A stretch of DNA of 64,000 nucleotides from Gentiana macrophylla (Eukaryota > Streptophyta > Magnoliopsida > Gentianales > Gentianaceae), in contig JAOBSW010000555.1 of the NCBI GenBank assembly GCA_026214975.1, positions 124,001 to 188,000 of the forward strand, written 5' to 3'. Positions 51,955 through 62,519 of the stretch are shown here, in pieces (positions within the stretch are counted from its first letter, which is position 1; each line of letters starts with the position of its first letter). A model generated the notes under the pieces. That model was not told the origin of the DNA and searched no databases. It worked only from the letters and a program-made list of their open reading frames with translations. The translations under genes were made by a program, and so were the position numbers.

Positions 51955-53402
51955 GATGACGCTTAAAATAGTATATCCTACGTTATCAACATTCTATCCA
52001 TTATGAGCTAAAATAGTTGTTTCGACCTATAATTATGAACCATTTGAGTTGAATATCATATGCCGGATTCGTGAGTCGTGTATTTTGCATTTAACGTTTA
52101 TTTTTCCTTATTCGATATTATTTCATGCTTTATTTTATTATTTTTAGGATACGAATATTGGGCTAAGCATTGTGGATGATTCTGGAGTGGACTAATTCAG
52201 CTTAGGGTATTCCAGAACCTTCCAAGTAAAGTCGGCAGAAGAAAAAAGACAAAAATACCCCTGATTAATCGGGAAGTACCGCCGACTTATCGAGAGTCCA
52301 GAATCTTCTGAAACGCATTTTCTTGGACGATGAGTAGTTCTAGGTCTTTCTAAGTGGGTTTATTTAGCTATAAATAAGAGGCTTCGCCTCAGAATTCAGT
52401 GTGTCCAATAGAGTGTCCAATTATTGTACCTCAAAACTTACAATTATTATGCATTAAAAGTTCTTTATTATTTATTTACTTTATGAGTTCTAGTCACAGA
52501 GTCGACGGATTTTCCTCCTAGGAAGAGATCCGAGGGAGATCTACACTCATCATCGAGGGTCTGATTTTCTATCTTTTCCAAGATGTAGATCTGTCGTTGT
52601 TCTATTTAACTAGTTTGTTTTAATTGCTTATTTAGTTTAATTATGTAGTAGTTAGTTTATTTTACCCCATGTATGTATAGATTTGATTCGTTGGTGAAGA
52701 AATCATGAAATAGTGATTGCGTTCTTCAGATCTGCGACGGTCTATACTGCTAGATCTGAATACCTAATAAATTACTAGTTCATGATAATCGGTGCTAGCT
52801 ACGTTGATCGACAGATTTAATTTACATGTTAGTAGCCTGATCAACTATTTGCATGTCATCATAAATTAGCATGAAGGACTGTTAGTGAAGTGTTAATTTG
52901 GACATAGTCTTGATGGATCTTTAGGAATGTACTAGTCATAGTCGATAGCTGCCTAGGGAGGATTTTTGTCGCCGGCGACTCTAAAACTTATTACGTATGA
53001 ACTAATACTACCAACGAATGAGGTTAGTTGCATATAGATTGTCTGTTGTCCTTACAATGGAAGTAGATAGGGTTAGGAGTTTGCACCCATAACTGACAAT
53101 GAATTATAATTTACCTACGGGGATGATTAATGCATGTTATAAGGGGAATAACTAACAACTCATAATTAGACTAATACATTAGAAACTCTTGTGTGCCACT
53201 TTTGAACTTGCATAATCTTGTTTGTTTATTGGCACCACTTTACTTCTTCCTATATTATAGTTGGTCGTAGACCGTTATCGTGACAATTCAATCTCGATTA
53301 CTTTGCGTTCTTACGAGTCTCTGTGGGATTTGACCTTGAATCGCCAATACTATGCTATGATAGACCTAGTCCTAGTTCTAGTAAGTGCATTGCATGCGAT
53401 CA
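51955..53402 (+). repeat. E5 5' LTR
   Basis: Starts TGATGACGCTTAAAATAG and ends gcgatCA. TATA box ctataaataag at 52368-52378. A self-complementary word gattaatcgg lies in U3 at 52263-52272. No gene is present inside. Confidence 0.92.
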
Positions 53403-53410
53403 AGACTTTC

Positions 53411-53428
53411 TGGCACCGTCGCCGGGCA
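53411..53428 (+). promoter_or_regulatory. E5 primer-binding site
   Basis: tggcaccgtcgccgggca, 8 nt after the LTR end, is a diverged tRNA-Asp type PBS: it keeps TGGC.CCGT.GCCGGG but differs from the consensus at three positions. Confidence 0.75.
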
Positions 53429-53769
53429 CTCATGTCAAGAACAACTTTTTATTCAAGATTGAGCGTTTGTATATATTTGAGTCTGTTTTACAGAGTCTAT
53501 TTTATAGTTTGTTTATACTCGAGTTGTACAGAGTCAATTTTGTTTGAATCTGGAAAAAAATCGCATCCGATTAATCGAGTGTTACCCGTGATTAATCGAG
53601 CTTCCCAGATTTGGCAGAATTGGTTCTGTCAATTCAGCCTTCAGTTAGTAGTCAGAGTCTGTATTTTTTAGCATGCCAGGTGAGTGTAACAGCCACTGAG
53701 GCAAGTAACTAAATTTTTAGTTTTGTTTTTGAGTCTTGAGTTCACACGTAGGAGGATACAGATAACACA
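53429..53769 (+). other. E5 leader
   Basis: Non-coding leader between PBS and the gag ATG. It carries gattaatcgag twice (53569-53579 and 53590-53600), the same word as in U3. No other feature. Confidence 0.6.
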
Positions 53770-55214
53770 ATGGCGCAGAATGGACACAATGTTGTCAATG
53801 GAGTAAGAGTTGTTGTACAAGGAGATAGAAGAACTCTACAGAGTTATACAATGCCAATGATTGAGCAATTCGTACCAGAAATTGTTCAGCCAGAAAATAC
53901 GGCTAAGATCTTTCACCCAAAACCAAACGTGAAACATATGGTGACCAATTACACTACCTTTCGTGGAGTACCATACGAAAATCCTAGTGTACACGTCACT
54001 AACTTCTTGGAGATAGTCAGCACGGTCAAACTAGCAGGAGTGCCTGAAGACAACATTAAGCTGAAATTGTTTCCATTCACTCTGGAGGACAAGGCAAAGA
54101 TATGGTTATTGTCTATCGCACCAGGATCGATCCAAACTAAACGGATCTATACAGAAGTATATGAATATGTACTTCCTACCTAGCTAGAAGGTCACTATAG
54201 ATAAGACAAGACATCCTGAATTTTTAGCAAAAACCAACCGAGACATTCGAAGAAGCTTGGGAAAGGTTTAAGGATGCACGACGGAGATGCCCTCACCATG
54301 ATATTACTCTGCCCGTACGAATGCATAGTTTCTATCACGTATTGCGGCCCAGTGAGCAAATAAGAGTTGATGCATCAAGCAACGGATGTTTTATGTTGCT
54401 ATCACCTGAAGAAGCCGAAGAGAAGTTGGAACAGATAGCACTTACAAGCCAATGGGGAACGCATCAATTTGAGAATGTAAAGGTAGCTGAAGGAGTATTT
54501 GGAGAAGATACTTCCCAAAATATTTTATACCAGTTAATGGCAATGAATGAGAAAATAGACGGCATGCAAGACCGCATTGCAAAAGTAGATAAAGTTCAAG
54601 AAGTCGAAGCAACCAACACCGAAGATGTGAACTATTTAGGGAGGCAAGAGAATCCTTATGGGGCCGGATATCTCCCAGGTTCTCGTGACCAACTTGGTTT
54701 TCGACTAAGTGATCCTACAGGTGGAGAGAGACCAAGAAAGACTAGGGGATTCATGCCTCAATTCAACAAGTCAGGTGGTTGGGAAGCATCCATGGATAAA
54801 ATGAGCTCAACTGTAACCGACACGGTCAATCAACTCACAAATTCTGTGACCGAGCTGAATGATAACTTCACCACATATTGTCAGAAGAATGATACAAGAC
54901 TGACCAATCAAGAAGCCTTAGTGCATAATCTATCGCACCATGTGGGGCAGATCGCCGAACAAGTGTCAGCCTGTTCTTCGGGAGGATTACCAAGTAACAC
55001 TGAGAAGAATCCAAAGGACGTGAATGCAATAATGACTAGCAGCGGAAATGAGCTGCCTGGACCAGTTATACAAACTATCCAAGAAGAACCAGAAAGCAGT
55101 CATCATCAGAACGTAGCAGAATCAGGAGGAAAAGAAGGGCAGATTAATAGGGACACCACGTCGATTAATCGAGCGTTTGCAGATTCAAAGGACGAGCAGG
55201 CAGAGCAGCAGTAG
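53770..55214 (+). pseudogene. gag: E5 gag
   Basis: Starts MAQNGHNVVNGVRVVVQGDR. The gag core follows (NVKHMVTNYTTFRGVPYENP, LKLFPFTLEDKAKIWLLSIA) to a stop at 54181-54183 and a frame change. The second open frame 54321-55214 (297 codons) carries the C-terminal gag (EEKLEQIALTSQW, MAMNEKIDGMQDRIAKVDKV with coiled-coil character, LVHNLSHHVGQIAEQVSACS, and a divergent block near NAIMTSSGNELPGP). I see no zinc knuckle, unlike E1 and E3. The word gattaatcgag recurs in frame at 55163-55173. Confidence 0.8.
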
Positions 55215-55446
55215 GCAGCAGGTAAGTCTTCATGAACTGTAACTATTAATCCTGCTACTTTACCCTATCCACCTAGGAAATATATACCAAATCGGATGAT
55301 GCTCTTCATAAAAAGTTTAGAGAAATGTTTAAGAAATTGCAAGTGAATATACCTTTGGTATAAGCTCTAGTCGGGATTCCAGAGTATGCGAAATTCTTGA
55401 GGAAAGTCATCTCTACCAAAAGAAAGTTGTTAGACCTTGAGACTAT

Positions 55447-55917
55447 TTGCCGAACGAGGAGTGCTCGGAAGTTTTGCAACACAAACTTCCTCTTAAGTGT
55501 AAAGATCCTGGGAGCTTCCTTATATCTTCCAATATTAGAGGAGTGTGCCTAAACAAAGCATTGTGTGATCTTAGAGCCAGTGTCAATTTAATGCCACTCT
55601 CAATTTCACATAAGTTAGGCATGAAAGAGTTAAACAAAACATATATAACCTTTCAATTTGCCGATAGGTCTATGAAGCAACCTTGTGCAGTGGTGGAGGA
55701 TGTGCTAGTAAAAGTTGATAAGTTCGTGTCCCCCGTAGACTTTGTAGTATTAGACATGGAAGCCAACCACGATGTTCCATTGATCCTAGGAAGACCTTTC
55801 CTAGCAACAAGAAAAACATTGATAGATGTTTATAAGGGTGAGCTGATTCTAAGGGTAAATGAGGACAGAGTAGTGTTCAATGTGATGAAAACAATGATGT
55901 ATGCACGAGATGAATGA
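55447..55917 (+). pseudogene. pol: E5 aspartic protease
   Basis: An open frame of 156 codons covering the protease: LPLKCKDPGSF, CDLRASVNLMPLSIS, FADRSMKQPCAVVEDVLVKV, FVVLDMEANHDVPLILGRPF. The active-site triplet reads Asp-Leu-Arg where the family has Asp-Leu-Gly (E1: CDLGAS), so the essential glycine is replaced and activity is very unlikely even though the frame is open. The preceding 230 bp are the decayed pre-protease segment. Confidence 0.82.
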
Positions 55918-55929
55918 GAAGAATGTTAC

Positions 55930-56289
55930 ATGCTAGATGCCATAGACGAGGTTTTGAAATTACATCAGCAAGTGGCACTAGACCCTGAAGTTGTAGAGAC
56001 TTTGCTCCTAACAGAGGATGAAGAAAGTAATGAGGAAACATGGCCTGGATGTAGAGAAGGTCAAGTACAAGAAGTAGAGCCTATATCTTCTGTGGATGTA
56101 GGAGGAACAATTCATAGACCTTCGTGGCACAAGTTCTTTGACTTACAATTGACTGGTAAACTATTAAGATCATCGTTGAAAGAGCCACCAAGGAATTTAA
56201 CGCTGAAACCTTTGCCATCTCACCTAAAGTACGTATACTTACAATACGATACACTTCCTCTCATAATTTCATCGTTTTATCACCTTTAG
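55930..56289 (+). pseudogene. pol: E5 protease-RT linker
   Basis: A 119-codon open stretch with an acidic part (TEDEESNEETW) and the usual end LKEPPRNLTLKPLPSHLKYV before RT, comparable with 2758-3216 in E1. No activity of its own is expected. A frame change follows. Confidence 0.65.
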
Positions 56290-57280
56290 AGGAGGAGAAA
56301 GTTTTAAGAGTACTGAGGGAGCATAAGAGAGAATTTGGGTGGAAAATTGCATATATTCAAGGAATAAGCCTATCGGTGACCCAGAGAAGAAAGAAGTGGC
56401 ACAACCTCAAAGGACGTTGATGCCATAATTGAAGGATGTTGTTAAAGAGGAGATTATAAAGATGTTGGAAATGAGAATCATTTTCCCTAACGTAGACAGT
56501 GAATGCGTGAGCCTGATTCATGTGGTGCCCAAGAAAGGAGGATTCACTTTTCAACCTAACGAGTTCGATGAATTAATCCCTGTGAGGCTAATTACTTTAC
56601 ATCGAGTTTGCAGCGATTTTAGGAAACTGAATGACGCAACTCGTAAAGATCATTTTCCCCGACCATTCATTGACCAGATGTTAGAAAGGTTAACCGGTCA
56701 TTCTTTTTATTGTTTCTTAAATGGATATTTTGGTTACTACTAGATCCATATTTCCTCGAGGATCGTGAGAAAACAACTTTCACATGTCCCTATGGAAATT
56801 TTGTGTACAATCACAGGCCTTTTGGACTTTGTAATGAACCAGCAACATTGCAAAGGTGCATGATGTCACTATTTTCGGACATGGTGGAGGACTTTCTGGA
56901 ATTTTCATGGACGACTTTTCAGTATTTGGAGACAACTTTGATAAATGCTTGGACAACTTCAGTAAAGTGCTGAAGAGATGTGAGGAGACCAACCTTGTAC
57001 TTAAGTGGGAAAATTTTCATTTCATGGTAACAGAAGGTATAGTGTTGGGTCATAAGATCTCAAAGAAAGGAATGGAGGTTGATAAGGCAAAAATAGAGGT
57101 AATAGAAAAGTTACCGCCTCCAACAAACTTGAAGATGTTGTGAGCCTTTCTTGGCCATGCTGGCTTCTATAGGAGGTATATTAAGGATTTCTCTAAGGTT
57201 TCTAGATCTTTGACGGAATTACTTGCAAAGGATGTGCCTTTTGTATTTACAGAGGAGTGCAAGAAAGCATTCGACACATT
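56290..57280 (+). pseudogene. pol: E5 reverse transcriptase
   Basis: Pieces: 56429-56743 (LKDVVKEEIIKMLEMRIIF, HVVPKKGGFTF, VCSDFRKLNDATRKDHFPRP) ended by TAG at 56741-56743; then DREKTTFTCPYGNFVYNHRP with FGLCNEPATLQ (from about 56758); then after a frame change FMDDFSVFGDNFDKCL (catalytic Asp pair) and LGHKISKKGMEVDKAKIEVI to 57143. After LPPPTNLKML a TGA and another frame change occur. The thumb continues to about 57280 in pieces. Confidence 0.82.
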
Positions 57281-57717
57281 AAAGCAAATGCTTATAACCG
57301 CCCCAATTCTGGTAGCCTGAGATTGGAACAAACCTTTTCAGCTTATGTATGATGCAAGCGATTGGAGCAGCCCTGGGACCAAGGGAGGATAAAATATTTA
57401 AGCCTATCTATTATGTAATTCATACCCTCAACAGTGCCCAGAGGAATTATGCTACTACAAAGAAGGAACTTTTAGCTGTTATCTTTGCATTGGACAAATT
57501 TCGACCTTATTTGATAGGATCGAAAGTCACTGTACTCACTGACCACGCAGCTCTGAAATACCTTCTAACCAAGAAAGACTCCAAGCCGAGATTTTTGAGA
57601 TGGATTTTACTCTTACAAGAGTTTGATGTCGAGATCAAAGATAAAAAGGGATCTGAGAACCAGGTGGCTGATCACCTATCAAGACTAACTTTGCTAGAAG
57701 AGGAGCAACCGACTTAG
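57281..57717 (+). pseudogene. pol: E5 RNase H
   Basis: The open frame 57349-57717 has [40 protein letters not shown], the [10 protein letters not shown] catalytic block, [20 protein letters not shown] and [11 protein letters not shown]. The first catalytic Asp (YDASDW) lies just upstream in another frame at about 57345-57362. Apart from that shift the domain is well preserved. Confidence 0.82.
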
Positions 57718-57894
57718 ATTAAGGAAAGCTTTCCTGATGAACAACTTTTTTCCGTCTCAGTAGTAGCTCTAGTCGAATGTTAGCCCTGACGAAATACATC
57801 AAGAGTGGGCAATGCATACCCTTGGTTTGCCAACATTGTAAATTATCTAGCAGGAAGGTACCTACCACCGGAATTCATGAATGCTGATAAGTAG

Positions 57895-58626
57895 ATGTTC
57901 TTTACAGATCTAAAGTACTATTATTGGGACGATCCCTACCTATACAAGATGTGCCCTGATACCATTCTTAGGAGATGCATCCATGATGACAAGATTCCAA
58001 GTATACTGAGACAATGTCATTCTGGAGAAGTTGGAGGTCACTATGGGCCAGAGAAGACAACAGCAAAGGTACTGCAGTGTGGATTCTATTGGCCGACAAT
58101 TCATAAATCTTCTTATGATTTTACAAGGGCCTGTGATTCTTGTCAAATGAATGGTAACACTTCTATGCGGAATGAGATGCCACTGCATAGTATCTTAGAA
58201 GTGGAGTTATTCGATGTATGGGGAATTGATTTTGTTGGGCCTTTCACATCGTCAAAATCAAATTGTTACAACCTGTTTGCAGTTGATTATGTTTCCAAAT
58301 GGGTGGAGGCAGTGACCTCACCTATTAATGATGCCATGGTTGTCCTGAGATTTCTTAAGAAGAACATTCTCAAACGCACATTTCAAGTTGGAGATAAGGT
58401 GATGGTATATAATTCACGTCTTCGTCTTTTTCCGGGGAAGCTGAAGTCTAGATGGTTTGGACCACAAGTAGTCACAATAGTCTTCAATTCAGGTGCATGT
58501 GAAGTTAGGAATGAATATTCTGGGAAGATGTTCATAGTAAATGGCCACAGGCTGAAGCATTACCAAGAGCACAAGTATAACCGTGAGTTGGAAGTCTTTA
58601 CGCTGATGGATCAACAGTATGAATAA
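57895..58626 (+). pseudogene. pol: E5 integrase with an in-frame deletion of the catalytic core
   Basis: An uninterrupted 243-codon frame. The N-terminal zinc finger (LRQCHSGEVGGHYGPEKTTA and RACDSCQMNG) and first catalytic Asp (FDVWGIDFVGPF) are present, followed by [19 protein letters not shown] and RFLKKNI. The next residues are already the C-terminal DNA-binding domain (LKRTFQVGDKVMVYNSRL, KSRWFGPQVVTIVF, FIVNGHRLKHYQEH). The stretch of about 150 residues with the second Asp and the Glu is gone without loss of frame. The protein could still bind DNA or zinc but could not catalyse integration. Confidence 0.88.
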
Positions 58627-59089
58627 AGGACCCCTATTAGTACAGTCCAGCTGGCGACTATAAACTAAGAACTATTTCTAAACCTTTATTTATTGCTTTT
58701 GTTTATTTTGAGTCAATAAAGTAGCATGACAATAGCAAGGTTTTTTCATCACATATATCTTGGGTCATCTAACTAGAGATATATGTGGTTTTTTCCTTCA
58801 CGATTCTCATGTGATTCCCTCATAAAAGTTTTCACGTCTTGCTTAGGTCATTAAAGAATAAAGTGGCTTAAACTATTTTTGCACATTCCTGAGGTATGCA
58901 CAATTACCGCCACCTTATTTTCCTATCGCCCTTCGCATTTTACTCACAGTTTTTGGAAGTATTTTGGAATGCAATTAGATACTTGTACGATGGATAACCT
59001 AGGAGCTAATGATTATGCCCCGTGATTCAACATGTGACTCCGCCGACCAATTCCAGAGCTGAGTACATTTTCTTTTCTTTATTCTTAGT
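58627..59089 (+). other. E5 post-pol region
   Basis: No gene. A hairpin-capable word gtccagctggcgac (58645-58658) followed by tataaac stands where E3 and E4 have their conserved post-pol hairpin; the GGGAGGC box is missing. Confidence 0.45.
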
Positions 59090-59130
59090 CATTGGGGACA
59101 ATGTCTATAATTAGTTTGGGGGGGGTAAGG
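59090..59130 (+). promoter_or_regulatory. E5 internal hairpin and polypurine tract
   Basis: CATTG-GGGA-CAATG (59090-59103), 9 nt, then agtttggggggggtaagg (59113-59130). This mirrors 33232-33272 in E3 and lies about 0.9 kb before the terminal PPT. Confidence 0.6.
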
Positions 59131-59977
59131 GCGGTCTTAGCATGTTAATCAAAAAAGGGATTAATTTTGAAATTTAAAGACACCATTTTTAGCTTGCCTA
59201 TTGCACGTTCTGAGTAAGGAATCGATAGAAAAAGAGCCCAAGAACGATTTGAAGTTAGCTATAGAATATTCAATTTAGTATGGAAGAATGAGCATGTGTC
59301 GTGTTACAAGAAGTAGTAACTTATTAATTTCTATTCTACCGTTGCACTCAATCTTTTGAGCACATAATCTGAGTGAGAAGTATGGAGATGAGATGATGAG
59401 TTGTTTCAACCGGGAATCATTATTTGTCTGTGTATACACTTTAACTAATTGTTGTAGGATAAGGTAAGTAACTTGAATACCAGAAAAGGTAAACCGAGAC
59501 AAAATGAGCTAGCGAGAGTGAGAAAAAAAAGCGAGAAATCTGCCCAAAAAGAAAAAAAAAAGAGAAAAAAAAGCAAAAAAAGCATATGATATAATAAAGT
59601 CAGTGAGGGAAGCAAACTCGTAGCAAAAGGGTCACGACCCTCCCATAAAAAAAGAAACAAACGAGGACCTAAGAGTAATACTCGATCCCCAAGTCCGCCC
59701 GGCCCAATTAAGGTACCATGTTGTGTAACCAAGTCTGGAGGCAAGGTGAGCGAGTGTATGCGCAGGTAAGTTAAGATTGTGGGGTTAAACCACTTGATTC
59801 TCTTCACGATCACACTTCACAAAGGATTTATCACACAACACATTGATGCATGGTAAGTAATGATTAATGGGGAGCTTATGGATTGTGGCTTGATGTGTGT
59901 TCTGCTGGAATTCTTTATTGAATATATGGTAGTTAATGGGGATTGCTCTTGGAGGTACATTCCGCCTTGATACTCTG
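59131..59977 (+). other. E5 region between the two purine tracts
   Basis: Non-coding. A strongly A-rich block of about 60 bp (59521-59581) is the only compositional feature. No env-position ORF is seen, in contrast to E3. Confidence 0.5.
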
Positions 59978-60010
59978 CTCGAGGACGAGGAAAGGGCTAG
60001 TGGGGGGTAG
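59978..60010 (+). promoter_or_regulatory. E5 terminal hairpin and polypurine tract
   Basis: CTCG-AGGA-CGAG (59978-59989) and then gaaagggctagtggggggta up to the LTR. It has the same loop as the internal E3 copy, with a different stem. Confidence 0.65.
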
Positions 60011-60011
60011 T

Positions 60012-61459
60012 TGATGACGCTTAAAATAGTATATCCTACGACATCAACATTCTATCCATTATGAGCAAAAAATAGTTGTTTCGACCTATAATTATGAACC
60101 ATTTGAATTGAATATCATATGTCGGGTTCGTGAGTCGAGTATTTTGCATTTAACGTTTATTTTTCCTTATTCGATATTATTTCGTGCGTTATTTGATTAT
60201 TTTCAGGATACGAAATATTGGGCTAAGCATTGTGGACGATTCTAGAGCGGACTGATTGGGCCTAGGGTATTCCAAAACCTTCCAAGTTAAGTCGATAGAA
60301 GAAAAAAGACAAAAATACCCCTGATTAATCGGGAAGTACCGCCGACTTATCGAGAGTCCAGAATCTTCCAAAACGCATTTTCTTGGATGAGGAGTAGTTC
60401 TAGGTCTTTCTAATTGGGTTTATTTAGCTATAAATAAGAGGCTTTGTCTCAGAATTTAGTGTGGCCAATAGAGTGTCCAATTATTGTACCTCAAAACGTA
60501 CAATTATTATACATTAAAAGTTCTTTATTATTTATTTACTTTATGAGTTCTAGTCACGGAGTCGACGTATTCGCCTCCTAGGAAGAGAGCTGAGGGAGAT
60601 CTACACTCATCTTTGAGGGTATGATTTTCTGTCTTTTCCAAGATGTAGATCTTCGTTGTTCTATTTGACTAGTATGTTCTAATTGCTTATTTAGTTTAAT
60701 TATGTAGTAGTTAGTTTATTTTACCCCATGTACGTATAGATCTGATTCGTTGGTGAAGAAATCATGAAATAGTGATTGCGTTCTTCAGATCTGCGATGGT
60801 CTATATCGCTAGATCTGAATACCTAGTAAATTAGTAGTTCATGATAATCGACGCCAGCTACGTTGATCGACAGATTTAATTTACATGTTAGTAGCCTGAT
60901 CAACGATTTGCATGTAATCATAAATTAGCATGAAGGACTATTAGTAATGTGTTAATTTGGACATAGTCTTGATGGATCTTTAGGAACGTGCTAGTCATAT
61001 TCAATAGATGCCTAGGGAGATTTTTGGTCTTGAGCCGGCAACTCTAAAACTTATTGTGTATGAACTAATACAACCAACGAAGGAGGTTAGATGCATATCG
61101 ATTGTCTGCTGTCCGTACAATAGAAGTAGATAGGGTTAGGAGTTTGTACCCGTAGCAGACAATGAATTATAATTACCAACGGGGATGATTAATGCATGTT
61201 ATGGGGGGAATAACTAACATAATTAGACTAACACTTTAGAAACTCCTGTGTGCTCCTTTTGAACTTGCATAATCTTGTTTGTTTATTGGCATCACTTTAC
61301 TTCTTCCTATATTATACTTGGTCGTAGACCGTTATCGTGACAATTCAATCTCGATTACTTTGCCTTTTTATGAGTCTCTATGGGATTCGACTTTGACTTT
61401 TCAGTACTTTGCTACGATAGACCTAGTCCTATTGCTAGTAAGTGCTTTGCACTCGATCA
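60012..61459 (+). repeat. E5 3' LTR
   Basis: Aligns end to end with 51955-53402 and has the same length. It starts TGATGACGCTTAAAATAG and ends actcgatCA. TATA box ctataaataag at 60428-60438; gattaatcgg at 60323-60332. Confidence 0.92.
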
Positions 61460-61935
61460 CACATGCATTTCGAATCGTCTCGAGTTTCTTCCTGATCTTT
61501 GACAAGTGTCACACATTCTCACATGTTTGTGTGAATCTTGAAAAATTGAGGGCCAATAAAACCACTTTGGCGAACTTTCAAGGCTTTTTGGTTTCCGGCA
61601 TGATGGCGTCCGGCTTCCTTGTCGTGAAATAATGACAAAATTCTCGGTACCTCGCGACCATGAGCACATCTATGAATCATACCGTCAGAACACCTACGAA
61701 AAAGGTACGGATCCTCCAACTGGTAGTACTTAAGATCGTTAAAGAACTTTTTCCACTGTTGATAACTCAACTCGGGATCTAAGTACTCACATGCGAGGTA
61801 ATGGACAAAAGAAGTGTACCATCGTTTACCGTACTTACTAGGAATTAGAGGGATCTCTTTCTTTACCGGAATTGCCGTTTCTATAGCAAACAAATTTTCA
61901 TCCGGGAACTCGTCGTCTATCTCTCTCTCATTCAA
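61460..61935 (-). pseudogene. pol: E4 integrase, N-terminal part (upstream of E5)
   Basis: Begins after RNase H with MNEREIDDEFPDENLFAIET, KRWYTSFVHYLACEYLDPEL and QQWKKFFNDLKYYQLEDPYL, the Athila integrase lead-in. The zinc finger is partly kept (SLFHDKEAGRHHAGNQK for the His pair; CDTCQRSGRNSRRFEM in the other frame for the Cys pair); a frame change lies near 61600. It stops at 61460, exactly at the E5 LTR. Confidence 0.8.
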
Positions 61936-61998
61936 TAACTTCGGGGGTCAGCTGTAAGCGGCTGAGGTGGTCCGCAACCATATTCTCACAGCCCTTAC

Positions 61999-62519
61999 TG
62001 AAGTGATTCTGGATCGAATCAGATCGCACTTTGCCTAGGAAATAACTCGGGGATCAATAACGAGGTTAAAAACCAAACCTAGAGAATCCAAACTTGGAAA
62101 GGGTTAGAACGCCACAACGTTTGCTCACAGTGCTAATAAGTTCTAAAGGTGATCCTCTACAACAAAGAAAATCTCACTCGTAAGCGATAATAAAAGTCGA
62201 CTCGACCTTTAAGAGAAATTTTATATCAAGAATAATGTCTAGAAATACAATGGCTGGTGTTTGCCTTATATAGTCTTACACCTCAGAGGAAAAATAACAA
62301 CCAAGCAATGTGGGAGAAATACCACTTAACCTAATGCGCCAAAACCCATCTATTGGGCTCCTAATATTATTTAGGACCATATAGACTTTTATTAAAAAGA
62401 AATTCAGCTAAAATAAAAGTAATATAATCCATAATGTAAATAAAGCCCACAGTCGACAAAATCCATCACTAAGGCCCTCTAAGGGTCGGCATTATTCTTC
62501 CAAGGACCAGATAATTAAT
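61999..62519 (-). repeat. E6 3' LTR / 3' untranslated region
   Basis: AT-rich non-coding block beginning with a TG (61999 or 62004) next to E4 coding sequence. A TATA-like word (minus strand tatataag) lies at about 62272-62280. Its partner LTR is outside the window. Confidence 0.55.

Larger units (their letters stand above)
51955..61459 (+). mobile_element. E5: full-length Athila-like LTR retrotransposon, 9.5 kb
   Basis: Two LTRs of equal length (1448 bp) flank a PBS, gag, pol and PPT in the right order. The flanks are cacag (51950-51954) and cacat (61460-61464), a 5-bp target duplication with one change. It lies in the integrase of E4 in opposite orientation. Several stops and indels disable its proteins. 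Comparing the first 270 bp of the LTRs by eye gives about 20 differences, so the insertion is not recent. Confidence 0.92.
50825..61998 (-). mobile_element. E4: Athila-like Ty3/gypsy element, minus strand, split by E5
   Basis: Only the end of RNase H ([10 protein letters not shown], about 61985-61950), the integrase and the post-pol element remain. E5 sits inside the integrase: the frame runs RRFEMHV at 61469-61460 and continues [13 protein letters not shown] at 51951 and below. Upstream, E4 is cut at about 61999 by E6. LTRs of E4 are not in the window. Confidence 0.8.

Noticed and set aside
59521..59581. Poly(A)-like tail of a SINE or LINE
   Set aside because: The A-rich block is inside E5, has no target duplication or pol III boxes next to it.
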